A DNA stretch of 64,000 bases, from NCBI GenBank assembly GCA_029782025.1, contig JAKOVR010000211.1, forward strand, positions 1-64,000, written 5' to 3'. This DNA comes from Actinomycetes bacterium (lineage in GTDB: Bacteria > Actinomycetota > Acidimicrobiia > Acidimicrobiales > Acidimicrobilacustridaceae). The notes beneath the pieces were generated by a model that saw only the letters and a list, made by a program, of their open reading frames with translations, was not told the DNA's origin and ran no database searches. This document shows positions 27,474 through 35,535 of the stretch, in pieces. Each line of letters opens with the position of its first letter. Within the stretch, counting starts at the first letter, position 1. Position numbers and translations under genes: made by a program.

Positions 27474-28412
27474 GTGGCGACAGCGACACCAGCACCGGGG
27501 GACGCCCGACCGCTCGTGCTGGCCGTCGACGTGGGTGGCACCAAGATGGCGGCCGGTCTCGTCGACGGCGCCGGCGGCCTCGTCGCCCGGCACCAGGTCC
27601 CGACCGCGGCCGGGGCCGACGCCGAGACCCTCTTCGGCGCCCTCGCCGCCATCGTGGGCGCGGCGCTGGCGGACCGCCCGGCGGGTGCCGACGTGGTGGC
27701 CTGCGGCGTGGGCTGCGGCGGGCCGATGACCCGCGGCGGCATGGCCGTGTCGCCCACCAACATCGGGGGCTGGCGGGGGTTCCCGCTCCACGACCGCCTC
27801 GCCGAGCTGACGGGCCGGCCGACCTTCGTCGACAACGACGCCAAGGCCCTGGCCCTCGGCGAGGGGTGGGTCGGCGCGGCCCGGGGCGTGCGCGACTTCA
27901 TCGGCATGGTGGTGTCGACCGGCGTGGGCGGGGGCATCGTGCTCGACGGCCGCCTCCTCGACGGGGCCGACAGCAACGCCGGGCACATCGGCCACGTCAT
28001 CGTCGAGCCGGACGGCCACGAGTGCGGCTGTGGCGCCATCGGCTGCCTCGAGGCCGAGGCGTCGGGCACCGGCCTCACCCGCATCCTCGGCCGCAGCCCC
28101 GTGGGCGCGCCGCCCGAGGTCGTCGCCCGGGCCGGACGGATGGTCGGTCGGGCCGTGGCCAGCGTGGCCAATCTGCTCGACCTGCGCCTCGCCGTGATCG
28201 CCGGATCGGTGGCCCTCGGGTTCGGCGAGCCGTTCTTCGCTGCGGCCCAGGCCGAGCTCGACGAGCGGGCCCGCCTCGACTTCGCCCGCGGCGCCGTGGT
28301 GCGACCAGCCGGCCTCGGGGCCGACGGGCCGCTGGTCGGCGCCGGCGCCGTCGGGTGGCGGGGGTTGGGGGTCGACGTCCTCGGCCACGACACGCAGAGG
28401 CAGGGCCGGTGA
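27474..28412 (+). CDS. ROK-family protein, probable sugar kinase
   Basis: A 312-residue ROK protein without an N-terminal DNA-binding domain. The phosphate loop AVDVGGTKMAAG, the FVDNDAKALALGE segment with its catalytic Asp, STGVGGGIV, and the zinc motif CGCGAIGCLEAE are all present. It probably phosphorylates a hexose or an amino sugar; the substrate is unresolved. It is distinct in sequence from the ROK protein at 1141 and is followed by a small gene overlapping by four bases (GTGA). Confidence 0.82.
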   Translation: MATATPAPGDARPLVLAVDVGGTKMAAGLVDGAGGLVARHQVPTAAGADAETLFGALAAIVGAALADRPAGADVVACGVGCGGPMTRGGMAVSPTNIGGWRGFPLHDRLAELTGRPTFVDNDAKALALGEGWVGAARGVRDFIGMVVSTGVGGGIVLDGRLLDGADSNAGHIGHVIVEPDGHECGCGAIGCLEAEASGTGLTRILGRSPVGAPPEVVARAGRMVGRAVASVANLLDLRLAVIAGSVALGFGEPFFAAAQAELDERARLDFARGAVVRPAGLGADGPLVGAGAVGWRGLGVDVLGHDTQRQGR

Positions 28413-28834
28413 CGGGGGGAGCGCGGGCGCTGGTGCGGGCGGTGCTCGTGGTCGCCGCCCGACCCCGGCTGTGGGCGGTGGCCCTGCGCCAGCTGTTCGT
28501 CCTCGCCCGCCCGGGCTGGTGGCGGCGCCCGCCGTTCCTCCCGGTCCCCGACGAGGGGTACCTCCGCTTCCGCCTCCAGACGATGTACGGGGGAGACGGG
28601 TCCGGCGGCGGTGGCGGGTTCGCGCCCGAGGACCTGGTGCACTACCTCGAGTGGTGCCGGGCCTGGCCGGCGATTATCGCCGCCCGAGCGCCGGAGGGGA
28701 GGGCTACCCTGCCCGGACATGAGCAGGGCTCTCGTACTCAACGCGACGTACGAGCCGCTCGGCGTGGTGTCGGGACGGCGGGCGCTGGTGCTCGTCCTGG
28801 CCCAGAAGGCCGAGGTCGTCCACGGCACCGGTGA
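28409..28834 (+). CDS. small conserved hypothetical protein with an out-of-bias C-terminal tail
   Basis: The first 85-90 codons show strong third-position G/C bias and a distinctive pattern (PRLWAVALRQLFVLARPGWW, then RRPPFLPVPDEGYLRFRLQ, then EDLVHYLEWCRAW) that I recall from about 90-residue actinobacterial proteins of unknown function. After about position 28675 the bias is lost and the frame runs on for about 50 more codons, over the HNH gene's promoter and first 116 bases, before a stop. The true or ancestral C-terminus is probably near the YLEWCR segment. GTG start overlaps the ROK stop, so it is translationally coupled. Function unknown. Confidence 0.5.
   Translation: MTGGARALVRAVLVVAARPRLWAVALRQLFVLARPGWWRRPPFLPVPDEGYLRFRLQTMYGGDGSGGGGGFAPEDLVHYLEWCRAWPAIIAARAPEGRATLPGHEQGSRTQRDVRAARRGVGTAGAGARPGPEGRGRPRHR
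28705..28710 (+). promoter_or_regulatory. -10 box of a leaderless promoter (HNH gene)
   Basis: TACCCT lies eight bases before the ATG at 28719, inside the tail of the upstream small gene. Confidence 0.45.
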
Positions 28835-29231
28835 GCGCCTCCGCTCCGAGCGCCTCGTCGTCGAGGTCCCGTCGGTCATCCGGTTGCGCCAGTTCGTCCG
28901 CGTGCCCTACCAGCGCCGCGCCGCCCTCAGCCGCCGGGGGGTGTTCCTCCGCGACAAGGGCGTGTGCCAGTACTGCGGTCGGCGGGCCGAGAGCATCGAC
29001 CACGTCGTCCCCCGGTCGCGCGGCGGCCCCCACGCGTGGGAGAACGTCGTCGCCGCCTGCCGGCCCTGCAACGCAAAGAAGCGGGACCGGTTCCTCGAGG
29101 ACACCGGGATGCGCCTGCGCGCCCGGCCGGAGCCCCCTCGTCACCTCAGCTGGGTGCTGGTCGCCTTCGGGGAGGTGCCCGAGGTGTGGCGCCAGTACCT
29201 CGGCCCCGCCACCGAAGCCATCTCCGCTTGA
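28719..29231 (+). CDS. HNH endonuclease-family protein
   Basis: A 170-residue protein of the stand-alone HNH family common in actinobacteria and cyanobacteria. The N-terminus (SRALVLNATYEPLGVVSGRR) is typical. The HNH core has CQYCGRRAESIDHVVPRSRGG followed by NVVAACRPCNAKK, with two Cys pairs for structural zinc and the HN/His catalytic residues. It is chromosomal and widely conserved, so a housekeeping nucleic-acid role is more likely than a homing role. The stop lies about 12 bases before the MenC-type gene's ATG, suggesting read-through transcription. Confidence 0.83.
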   Translation: MSRALVLNATYEPLGVVSGRRALVLVLAQKAEVVHGTGERLRSERLVVEVPSVIRLRQFVRVPYQRRAALSRRGVFLRDKGVCQYCGRRAESIDHVVPRSRGGPHAWENVVAACRPCNAKKRDRFLEDTGMRLRARPEPPRHLSWVLVAFGEVPEVWRQYLGPATEAISA

Positions 29232-29242
29232 CCGGCGTCGGC

Positions 29243-30286
29243 ATGGCCCGCATGGAGGCGCTCCGGGTGCGGTTCCCCCTGCTCGTCCCCTTCCGGGCGG
29301 CCCACGGCACCACCGTCGAGCGCGACGTCATCCTGGTGGCCGCCCACGGTGACGGCGCGGTGGGGTGGGGGGAGTGCCCGACGCTGACGACGGCCGGCTA
29401 CGTGGGGGAGACCACCGACGACGCCTGGCGGTGGTTCGTCTCCGGCGGCCCGGCGCCGCTGATGGCCCGGGGGGCCGTGCTCGACGCCCGGCGCGACCTG
29501 CGCCTGCGTCTGGCCGGCACCCCCGCCGTCCCCGCCACGGCGCCGCCCGCCCTGCCCCTGCGGGCCGTGGTCGGCCGCCCGCCCGACCTCGACGCCCTCC
29601 TCGCCGCCGTCGAGCGCGAGGTCGTCGCCGGCGTCACCCACGTGAAGCTGAAGATCGAGCCCGGGTGGGACGTCGGCCCGGTGGCGGCGGTCCGTGGCGC
29701 CTGGCCGACCCTCGACGTCGCCGTCGACGCCAACGGCGCCTACGGGGTCGACGACCTCGCTCCGTTCCTCGCCCTCGGCGACGCCGGGGTGACCTACATC
29801 GAGCAGCCGGCCCCGCCCGGGTCGTGGCCGGCCCTGGCCGCCCGCTGGCCCGCGGCCGCGCCACCGGTGGCCCTCGACGAGTCGATCCGTGGCTCGGCCG
29901 ACCTCGACCGGGCCGGGGTGCTCGGCGGGGTCCGGTACCTCAACCTCAAGCCGGCCAGGGTGGGCGGCGTGGAGCAGGCGCAGGTGGTGGCCGCGGCGGC
30001 GGTGGAGCGGGGGCTCGAGGTCTTCGTGGGCGGCATGCTCGAGTCCGGCGTCGGTCGGGCCACCGCCCTCGGCCTCGCCGCCGTCGTGGCCGCCGACCGT
30101 CCCACCGACCTCGGCCCGAGCGAGCGGTACGTCGTCGACGACATCACGCCCGCCATCCGGTGGGCCGGCCTCGGTCGCGTCGAGGTGCCGCGCGGGCCCG
30201 GCATCGGGGTGGCGCCGCGACCCGACCGCCTCGCCGCCACCGTGGTCGACCGGGTGGAGGTCGACCGGGTGGAGGTCGAACGATGA
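29243..30286 (+). CDS. menC: o-succinylbenzoate synthase-like enolase-superfamily enzyme
   Basis: A 347-residue enolase-superfamily enzyme whose catalytic set fits o-succinylbenzoate synthase of menaquinone synthesis: Lys pair K135 and K137 (HVKLKIEPG), metal ligands D162 (DANGAYG), E187 (IEQPAP) and D212 (LDES), and the second-side K236 (LNLKPARVGG). N-acylamino-acid racemase or dipeptide epimerase activity cannot be excluded because they share these residues. The C-terminus ends in a tandem 15-bp repeat encoding VDRVEVDRVEVER. ATG chosen; a TTG at 29228 overlapping the HNH stop is an alternative. No other men genes are in the window. Confidence 0.75.
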   Translation: MARMEALRVRFPLLVPFRAAHGTTVERDVILVAAHGDGAVGWGECPTLTTAGYVGETTDDAWRWFVSGGPAPLMARGAVLDARRDLRLRLAGTPAVPATAPPALPLRAVVGRPPDLDALLAAVEREVVAGVTHVKLKIEPGWDVGPVAAVRGAWPTLDVAVDANGAYGVDDLAPFLALGDAGVTYIEQPAPPGSWPALAARWPAAAPPVALDESIRGSADLDRAGVLGGVRYLNLKPARVGGVEQAQVVAAAAVERGLEVFVGGMLESGVGRATALGLAAVVAADRPTDLGPSERYVVDDITPAIRWAGLGRVEVPRGPGIGVAPRPDRLAATVVDRVEVDRVEVER

Positions 30287-30963
30287 GGGTGGCCGACCAC
30301 GCCGGCTCGGCGCGGGCGCTGCACGACCGGCCACCGCCGTCGGGCGCCGCGCCCGAGGCCTGGTTCCTGCATCCCGCGGCGCCGGCTCTGGTGCTCGGCA
30401 GCACCCAGCGCGACGCGGCCGTCGACGAGACGGTGGCGGCATCCGCCGGTATCGAGGTGGTGCGGCGGGGGAGCGGCGGCGGGGCGGTCCTCCTCTGGCC
30501 TCGGGGCGTGGTGTGGGTCGACGTGTGGGTGCCGGCCGGCGACCGACGGTGGGACGAGCGCGTCGACGTGGCCAGTCACTGGGTGGGAGCGCTGTGGGCC
30601 GGCGTGCTCGAGACGCTCGGGTGCGAGGCGGTCGAGGTGCACCACGGCGGGCTGGCGACCGGGCCGCTCGGCCCGGCCGTGTGCTTCGACGGGGTGGGCC
30701 CGGGCGAGGTGCTCGTCGGTGGGGGCAAGGCGGTGGGCGTCAGCCAACGCCGGACCCGCGAGTGGGCCCGCTTCCAGACGACGGCCTACACCGCCGACGG
30801 GCGGCCCCCCGACCTCGACGTGGTGGCGGCGCTGGTGGCGCCGCTCGCCGCCTCGGCCGGGCTGGCGCCCGAGGCGATGGCCCGGGCCCTCGTGCCGGTG
30901 CCCCTGCCCGTGCGGCCGGACGATCTCGCCGGCACCCTGCGCCGCGCCCTGCGCGCCGCCTGA
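30283..30963 (+). CDS. lipoate-protein ligase A-like protein
   Basis: A 226-residue BPL/LplA-family protein. The acyl-adenylate-binding motif RRGSGGGAVLL and the catalytic-lysine motif GGGKAVGVSQRR (K149) followed by WARFQTTAY are present, as in lipoate or octanoyl ligases and transferases. It lacks the separate C-terminal accessory domain of E. coli LplA. The start overlaps the menC stop (ATGA). Its function is probably to attach lipoate or octanoate to acyl-carrier domains such as GcvH or E2 subunits. It could instead be an octanoyltransferase of the LipM type. Confidence 0.75.
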   Translation: MRVADHAGSARALHDRPPPSGAAPEAWFLHPAAPALVLGSTQRDAAVDETVAASAGIEVVRRGSGGGAVLLWPRGVVWVDVWVPAGDRRWDERVDVASHWVGALWAGVLETLGCEAVEVHHGGLATGPLGPAVCFDGVGPGEVLVGGGKAVGVSQRRTREWARFQTTAYTADGRPPDLDVVAALVAPLAASAGLAPEAMARALVPVPLPVRPDDLAGTLRRALRAA

Positions 30964-30980
30964 TCGCCGCCGGGAGCGCG

Positions 30981-31059
30981 GTGGGGCGTGGTGGCGCGCC
31001 CTGGGGCGAAGTGGGTTGACGGGGTGGGGCGTAGTGGCTTAAGGTGGGGCGCAGTGGGG
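30981..31059 (+). promoter_or_regulatory. MraZ operator: eight TGGNN boxes at 10-bp spacing in two blocks of four
   Basis: TGG boxes begin at 30982, 30992, 31002, 31012 and again at 31025, 31035, 31045, 31055: exact 10-base steps within each block and a 13-base step between them. Every second box has the fuller form NTGGGGCGNNGTGG (at 30981, 31001, 31024, 31044). MraZ in other bacteria binds TGGGN repeats separated by five bases in front of its own gene. The array covers the -35 and -10 regions of the cluster promoter, so binding should block transcription. Confidence 0.8.
31016..31045 (+). promoter_or_regulatory. promoter of the mra/dcw cluster
   Basis: TTGACG (31016-31021) and TAAGGT (31040-31045, fitting TANNNT) are separated by 18 bases. 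The start site should be near 31052, giving a leader of about 90 bases before mraZ. The -35 and -10 lie between or inside the MraZ boxes. Confidence 0.65.
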
Positions 31060-31142
31060 GAGAAAGGGGGTCGGTGGTTTCACGCCACCGGCCGGTCCCA
31101 CCTCCTCCCGGGGCGGACAGCGCCGTTCGCCCGTGGCAGGGA

Positions 31143-31613
31143 ATGACAACCGAAGACGTGACCACCCACCCACGGAGATCCCGGAGCTCGCGCGTGTTCG
31201 TCGGTACCTTCGAGCACTCGCTCGACGACAAGGGCAGGATCGTGCTGCCCTCGACGTTCCGCTCCTCCCTCGGGGAGAAGGGCTTCCTCTCCCAGTACGA
31301 GCGCTGTCTCGGACTGTGGACGGAGGAAGGCTTCACCGACGTGGCCCGACGCCTCACCGAGAAGGTGCGCGACGGCCTGACGACGCACAACGCGGTGCGG
31401 GCGTTCGCCGCCAACGCCGTCGAGGTGAAGCTCGACAGCCAGGGACGCATCACCATCCCGCAACGGCTGCGCGACTACGCCGGGCTGGCGACCGACGCCG
31501 TGATCATCGGAGCGTTCGATCGCATCGAGATCTGGGACGCCGTGGGGTGGCGGGAGATCAGCACGGCCGCCGACGACAGCCTCGTCTCCGCGGTGACCGG
31601 TCTGGGGGTCTGA
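31143..31613 (+). CDS. mraZ: MraZ transcriptional repressor
   Basis: A 156-residue protein with two SpoVT-AbrB-like half-domains, each with the DxxGR motif: DDKGRIVLPSTFR near residue 27 and DSQGRITIPQRLRDYAGL near residue 101. MraZ forms rings that bind repeated TGGGN boxes upstream of its own gene and represses the division/cell-wall cluster. The start is either the ATG used here or a GTG at 31158; the N-terminal Thr/Arg-rich dozen residues precede the conserved FVGTFEHSLDDKG. First gene of the cluster. Confidence 0.92.
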   Translation: MTTEDVTTHPRRSRSSRVFVGTFEHSLDDKGRIVLPSTFRSSLGEKGFLSQYERCLGLWTEEGFTDVARRLTEKVRDGLTTHNAVRAFAANAVEVKLDSQGRITIPQRLRDYAGLATDAVIIGAFDRIEIWDAVGWREISTAADDSLVSAVTGLGV

Positions 31614-31684
31614 CCCCGCCCGCCCCAGGGAATCGCGACCAAGGCAGCACAGCGGCCCGCTCACGTGCAGCCCCTCGGTCGGCA

Positions 31685-31719
31685 AGATGGAAGGCCCCTA
31701 CTCCGCCCGCTTCCCATCT
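31685..31719 (+). promoter_or_regulatory. RNA hairpin A in the rsmH leader
   Basis: AGATGG-AAG pairs with CTT-C-CCATCT: nine base pairs with one bulged C and a 16-base loop. It is followed by an unpaired region and hairpin B. Confidence 0.45.
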
Positions 31720-31756
31720 CGCTCGCTCGGGAGAGACAACCCGACATGCACTCGCC

Positions 31757-31795
31757 GACCGGGGGACTGCAGGGGAGCGGGCCCCTGCGTTGGTC
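31757..31795 (+). promoter_or_regulatory. RNA hairpin B in the rsmH leader
   Basis: An inner stem GCAGGGG/CCCCTGC (7 bp, 6-base loop) is capped on the outside by GACC/GGTC across an asymmetric internal loop (8 and 3 bases). The two-tier shape is more elaborate than a chance hairpin. There is no U tract after it, so it may be a processing, attenuation or protein-binding element. Confidence 0.5.
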
Positions 31796-31991
31796 AGCCC
31801 CACCAACCGCAGCACGCGCAGCACACCCACGAGGTACAGGAGTCACGGGGACCACGATGTCGCACTCGAGCAACATCGGCAACACCTGCCCCGCGGCGCC
31901 GCCACTTCGGGTGTCTGTTCGGTCACGCATTCGGCCCAACCGACGAGCCAAAGGCATGAGGACCATGCCAGACGGCACGAGAGAAGCACAC

Positions 31992-32942
31992 ATGGCAGGG
32001 GGATCCACCAACTTCGTCCACGAACCCGTTATGGTGCCGGAAATCGAGGAAGTCTTCCGGTCCTTGCCACCGGGAGTCGTGGTCGATGCCACCGTCGGGG
32101 GCGGAGGGCATGCCCGAGCCCTGCTCGAGCTGCTCCCCGGCCGCGGGCTCATCGGCCTCGATCAAGACCCTGCGGCCATCGCGGCCGCCGCAACGACGCT
32201 GGCGCCCTTCGGGGAGCGGGTCCGTCTCCGGCAGGGCCGGTTCGACCGTCTCATCGCCACCCTTCGGGAACTCGACACACACGAGGTGGCCGGCATCTTG
32301 TTCGACCTGGGCGTCAGCTCACCGCAGTTCGATCGCGCCGAGCGTGGGTTCAGCTACCGCCACGCCGGCCCGCTCGACATGCGCATGGATCCGGGCCGCA
32401 CCGCGAGCGCGGCCACGCTGGTCAACACCCTCGACGAGGTCGCCCTCGCCCGCCTGCTGCGCCGGGGCGCCGACGAGCGCTTCGCCGATCGCATCGCCCG
32501 TGCCATCGTCGCCGCCCGCCCCATCGCCACCACCACCGAGCTGGCCGATGTGGTGCGCGACGCCATCCCCGCCGCGGCGCGGCGCTCCGGCGGTCACCCG
32601 GCCAAGCGCACCTTCCAGGCCCTGCGCATCGCCGTCAACGAGGAGCTCGACATCCTCGGGCCCACGATCGACGACGCCATCGCCGTCCTGGGGCCCGGCG
32701 GCCGGCTCGCGGTGCTGGCCTACCACTCCGGTGAGGACCGGATCGTGAAGGAACGGCTCCGGCACGCCGCCACCGGCGGGTGCACCTGCCCGCCCGGGCT
32801 GCCCTGCGGGTGCGGGGCGGTGCCCACCGTGCGCCTGCTCGGTCGGGGCGCCCGCAAGCCGTCGGCGGCCGAGGTGGCCCGCAACCCCCGGGCCGGGAGT
32901 GCCCGCCTGCGGGCGGCCGAGAAGCTGGCGGTGGCGGCATGA
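31992..32942 (+). CDS. rsmH: 16S rRNA (cytosine-1402-N4) methyltransferase
   Basis: A 316-residue RsmH/MraW enzyme that methylates N4 of C1402 in the ribosomal P site using SAM. Visible landmarks: FVHEPVMVPEIEEV at the start, the SAM loop VVDATVGGGGHARALLE, FDLGVSSPQFDRAERGFSYR, LDMRMDPG, and the C-terminal SGEDRIVKERLR followed by a Cys-rich turn (CTCPPGLPCGC). Start chosen at the ATG just before the conserved HEPVM segment, with a weak GAGAAG site; ATGs at 31956 and 31965 are alternatives. Its stop overlaps the ftsL start. Confidence 0.92.
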   Translation: MAGGSTNFVHEPVMVPEIEEVFRSLPPGVVVDATVGGGGHARALLELLPGRGLIGLDQDPAAIAAAATTLAPFGERVRLRQGRFDRLIATLRELDTHEVAGILFDLGVSSPQFDRAERGFSYRHAGPLDMRMDPGRTASAATLVNTLDEVALARLLRRGADERFADRIARAIVAARPIATTTELADVVRDAIPAAARRSGGHPAKRTFQALRIAVNEELDILGPTIDDAIAVLGPGGRLAVLAYHSGEDRIVKERLRHAATGGCTCPPGLPCGCGAVPTVRLLGRGARKPSAAEVARNPRAGSARLRAAEKLAVAA

Positions 32943-33454
32943 ACGGCGCCGCCCCCCTCCGTCGCTCCGCCGCCCCCGCCCCCGCGCCCGCGCCCCGGCG
33001 GGCCCTGCGACCCGACCTCCGGGTGGTCGAGACGGCGGCGGCCGAGGCGCCCGACCCGTCGATCATCGGGCGGGTCGGCGTCACCATGCTCGTCCTGCTC
33101 TTCGCCGCCGTCTTCGGGCTGGTGGTCTTCCAGGCCGTGCTGGCCCAGTCGCAACGCCAGCTCGACGACCTCCGCCGGGAGCTCAGCAGCCAGGAGGCCG
33201 AGGCCAAGACCCTCCGCCTCCAGCTCGCCGATGCCGCCGCCCCCGATCGGGTCGCGGCGGCCGCCCGCAGCCGCCTGGGCCTGATCCCCCCCGACGCCGT
33301 GGTCTACCTGGAGCCGGCACCGGGCGACGACGCCAAGGCCACCTACGACCCGGCCAAGGAACCGACCACCACCACGACCGCCGTCCCGGCCTGGACCCCG
33401 CCCACCACGGTGAAGCGCTGGACCCCGCCCACCACCGCGGCGGCCAAGCGGTGA
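32939..33454 (+). CDS. ftsL: FtsL-like division protein
   Basis: A 171-residue bitopic membrane protein: a Pro/Ala/Arg-rich cytoplasmic N-terminus, one membrane helix at about 42-66, and a periplasmic-side heptad region (SQRQLDDLRRELSSQEAEAKTLRLQLA) typical of FtsL/DivIC coiled coils. A Thr/Pro-rich tail follows with two copies of a WTPPTT motif. FtsL bridges FtsQ and the FtsW-FtsI synthase. The assignment rests on topology and position between rsmH and ftsI; both junctions are four-base overlaps. Confidence 0.85.
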   Translation: MNGAAPLRRSAAPAPAPAPRRALRPDLRVVETAAAEAPDPSIIGRVGVTMLVLLFAAVFGLVVFQAVLAQSQRQLDDLRRELSSQEAEAKTLRLQLADAAAPDRVAAAARSRLGLIPPDAVVYLEPAPGDDAKATYDPAKEPTTTTTAVPAWTPPTTVKRWTPPTTAAAKR

Positions 33455-35535
33455 ACCGCACGCTCGAGCGTCCGGGGGCCTGGGCCGACGGCGCGGCCGA
33501 ACGGCTGGGTCTGCGCCAGTCCGAACGGCCGGCCCCCCGCCGCCCGGCCGTCCCGCCGTCCCGGTCCGTCCCGGCCGCTCGCCCCGTCCCGTCTCCTCGC
33601 CGGTCCACCGGGTCGGCGGCCCGGGAGTCGGTGGGCCGCTTCCTCCATCACACCAGCGCGGCCAACGGGGCCCGGGGTGCGGCGGTCGAGTCGCTGTCCC
33701 CCCGGCAGACCCGGCGTCGCCTCGCCCTCGTCTGTGTGGCCATCCTCGCCCTCTTCGCCGTGGTCGTCTCCCGCCTCGTCGCCCTGCAGATGCTCGACTC
33801 GCAGAAGCTCAGCTCCCTCAACGTGGCCCAGCGGATGCGCTCCCAGACCCTCCCCGCCGACCGCGGCGCCATCCTCGACCGCAACGGGGTGGAGCTGGCC
33901 CTCTCGCTCCCGCAGGAGTCGGTGTTCGTGGATCCGACGTTGGTCGAGGATCCGCGGGTCGCGGCCGAGGCGCTGGCCCCGGTCCTCGGCCTGCCCGTCG
34001 ACGAGCTGCTCTCGAAGGTGACCCGCGACGGCGAACGGCGGTTCGTGTACCTCGCCCGCCACGTCGAGCCCGGCGTGGCCGAGAAGGTGGCGGCGCTGCA
34101 GCTCAAGGGGATCGCCCTGGTGGAGGAGCCCAAGCGGTACACCCCCTCGGGGGACGTGGCCTCGGCGCTGGTCGGTCTCACCGACATCGACAGCAAGCCG
34201 ATGTCGGGGCTGGAGAAGCGCTACGACGACCTCCTCACCGGGACGCCGGGCAAGCTCGCCTTCGAGCAGGCCCCCGACGGGCGCACCATCCCCGTGGGCG
34301 AGAACGTGGTGCTGCCGGCCAAGAAGGGCACCGACCTGGTACTGACCGTCGACCGCACGATGCAGTACGAGGTGCAGCGGATCCTCGCCGACCAGGTGCG
34401 CTCGGCCCAGGCCAAGGGCGGCATCGCCGTGGTCACCCGGCCCGGCACGGGCGAGATCCTGGCCGCGGCCAACGTCGTCGCCGACCCGACCACAGGTGAG
34501 GTCAAACCGTCGGCCGACAACGCCGCGCTCACCAACGTCTACGAGCCGGGCTCGGTCATGAAGATCGTGGCCACCACCGGCGCCATCGAGGACGGGCTCG
34601 TCACCCCCGAGACCGTCCTGCAGCTCCCGGTCAGCTACCAGATCGCCGATGCCAGCTTCTCCGACGCCGAGCCGCGCGGTCCGGTGGCCTGGTCGGTGAA
34701 GGACATCATCACCAACTCGTCGAACGTCGGCACCATCATGGTGGCCCAGAAGCTCGGCAAGCAGCGCCTGTACGGCTACCAGCGGGCCTTCGGGTTCGGC
34801 GAGAAGACGCCGATCGACTTCCCCAACGAGCAGGCCGGCGTCATCCCCAGGCCTGAGAAGTGGTGGGCGACGTCGATGGGCACCGAGCCCATCGGGCAGG
34901 GCTTGTCGGTCACGCCGGTGCAGATGCTGATGGCCTACAACGTCATCGCCAACCGGGGCACCTACGTGGCACCGCGCCTCGTCAGCGACCTCATCGACGC
35001 CGACGGCGTGCGCCGACCCTTCCCCCAGCCCGAGCCCCGCCAGGTCGTGTCGCCGGCCACGGCCGACAAGTTGAACCTCATCCTCCGCAACGTGGTGAGC
35101 CAGGGCACGGGCACCCACGCCGCCGTCGACGGCTACACCGTCGCCGGCAAGACCGGGACCTCCCGCAAGCCCCAGTCCAACGGCACCTACGTCGGCCCCG
35201 ACGGCATCACCCACTACATGTCGACCTTCGTCGGCTTCGCCCCGGCGGAGGCGCCGGAGGTGTCGGTGATCGTCATCATCGACGACCCGGGCAACGGGCA
35301 GATCTTCGGCGGTCTCGTGGCCGCCCCGGCCTTCTCGAAGATCACCGAGTTCGCGCTGCGGGTGCTCGGTGTCGCCCCGCCGGCCACCGACGGGCCCAAC
35401 GGCAACGCCCCGGCCGATCCCAAGGTGCAGGCCGCGCTGGTGTCGAAGGGGACGGCGTACGAGGCCCCGTCCTTCACCACGCTCCCGGACGGCCGCAAGC
35501 GGGCTCTGCCCTCGGGCCAGACCACCGAGCGATGA
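33451..35535 (+). CDS. ftsI: class B penicillin-binding protein FtsI (PBP3), septal transpeptidase
   Basis: A 694-residue septal transpeptidase. A basic, Pro-rich cytoplasmic tail of about 90 residues precedes the membrane anchor (about 91-112). The PBP dimerisation domain follows (QTLPADRGAILDRNGVELALS), then the catalytic domain with SxxK (S368-K371 in PGSVMKI), SxN (S423-N425) and KTG (567-569). It cross-links septal peptidoglycan with FtsW. The GTG start overlaps the ftsL stop. The long N-terminal tail could recruit partners, as in mycobacterial PBP3, by inference. Confidence 0.93.
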   Translation: MNRTLERPGAWADGAAERLGLRQSERPAPRRPAVPPSRSVPAARPVPSPRRSTGSAARESVGRFLHHTSAANGARGAAVESLSPRQTRRRLALVCVAILALFAVVVSRLVALQMLDSQKLSSLNVAQRMRSQTLPADRGAILDRNGVELALSLPQESVFVDPTLVEDPRVAAEALAPVLGLPVDELLSKVTRDGERRFVYLARHVEPGVAEKVAALQLKGIALVEEPKRYTPSGDVASALVGLTDIDSKPMSGLEKRYDDLLTGTPGKLAFEQAPDGRTIPVGENVVLPAKKGTDLVLTVDRTMQYEVQRILADQVRSAQAKGGIAVVTRPGTGEILAAANVVADPTTGEVKPSADNAALTNVYEPGSVMKIVATTGAIEDGLVTPETVLQLPVSYQIADASFSDAEPRGPVAWSVKDIITNSSNVGTIMVAQKLGKQRLYGYQRAFGFGEKTPIDFPNEQAGVIPRPEKWWATSMGTEPIGQGLSVTPVQMLMAYNVIANRGTYVAPRLVSDLIDADGVRRPFPQPEPRQVVSPATADKLNLILRNVVSQGTGTHAAVDGYTVAGKTGTSRKPQSNGTYVGPDGITHYMSTFVGFAPAEAPEVSVIVIIDDPGNGQIFGGLVAAPAFSKITEFALRVLGVAPPATDGPNGNAPADPKVQAALVSKGTAYEAPSFTTLPDGRKRALPSGQTTER

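Larger units (their letters stand above)
31614..31991 (+). other. 378-base mraZ-rsmH intergenic leader, apparently non-coding
   Basis: This is the only stretch over 300 bases without a gene. The rsmH frame stays open through it, but third positions are rich in A and T (runs of GCA, CCA, CGA codons), unlike all neighbouring genes, so it is unlikely to be translated. It contains two good hairpins (31685-31719 and 31757-31795). A conserved structured RNA (the mraW motif) has been described upstream of rsmH/mraW in some actinobacteria; whether this is an example cannot be settled by eye. Confidence 0.6.

Noticed and set aside
30245-30282. Tandem 15-bp repeat as a possible recombination or regulatory site
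   Set aside because: It encodes VDRVEVDRVEVER at the end of the MenC-type protein; probably simple replication slippage within the gene.
31665-31991. An N-terminal extension of about 109 codons for RsmH
   Set aside because: Third positions are A/T-rich compared with neighbours and the extension does not resemble RsmH proteins; treated as a leader with hairpins.
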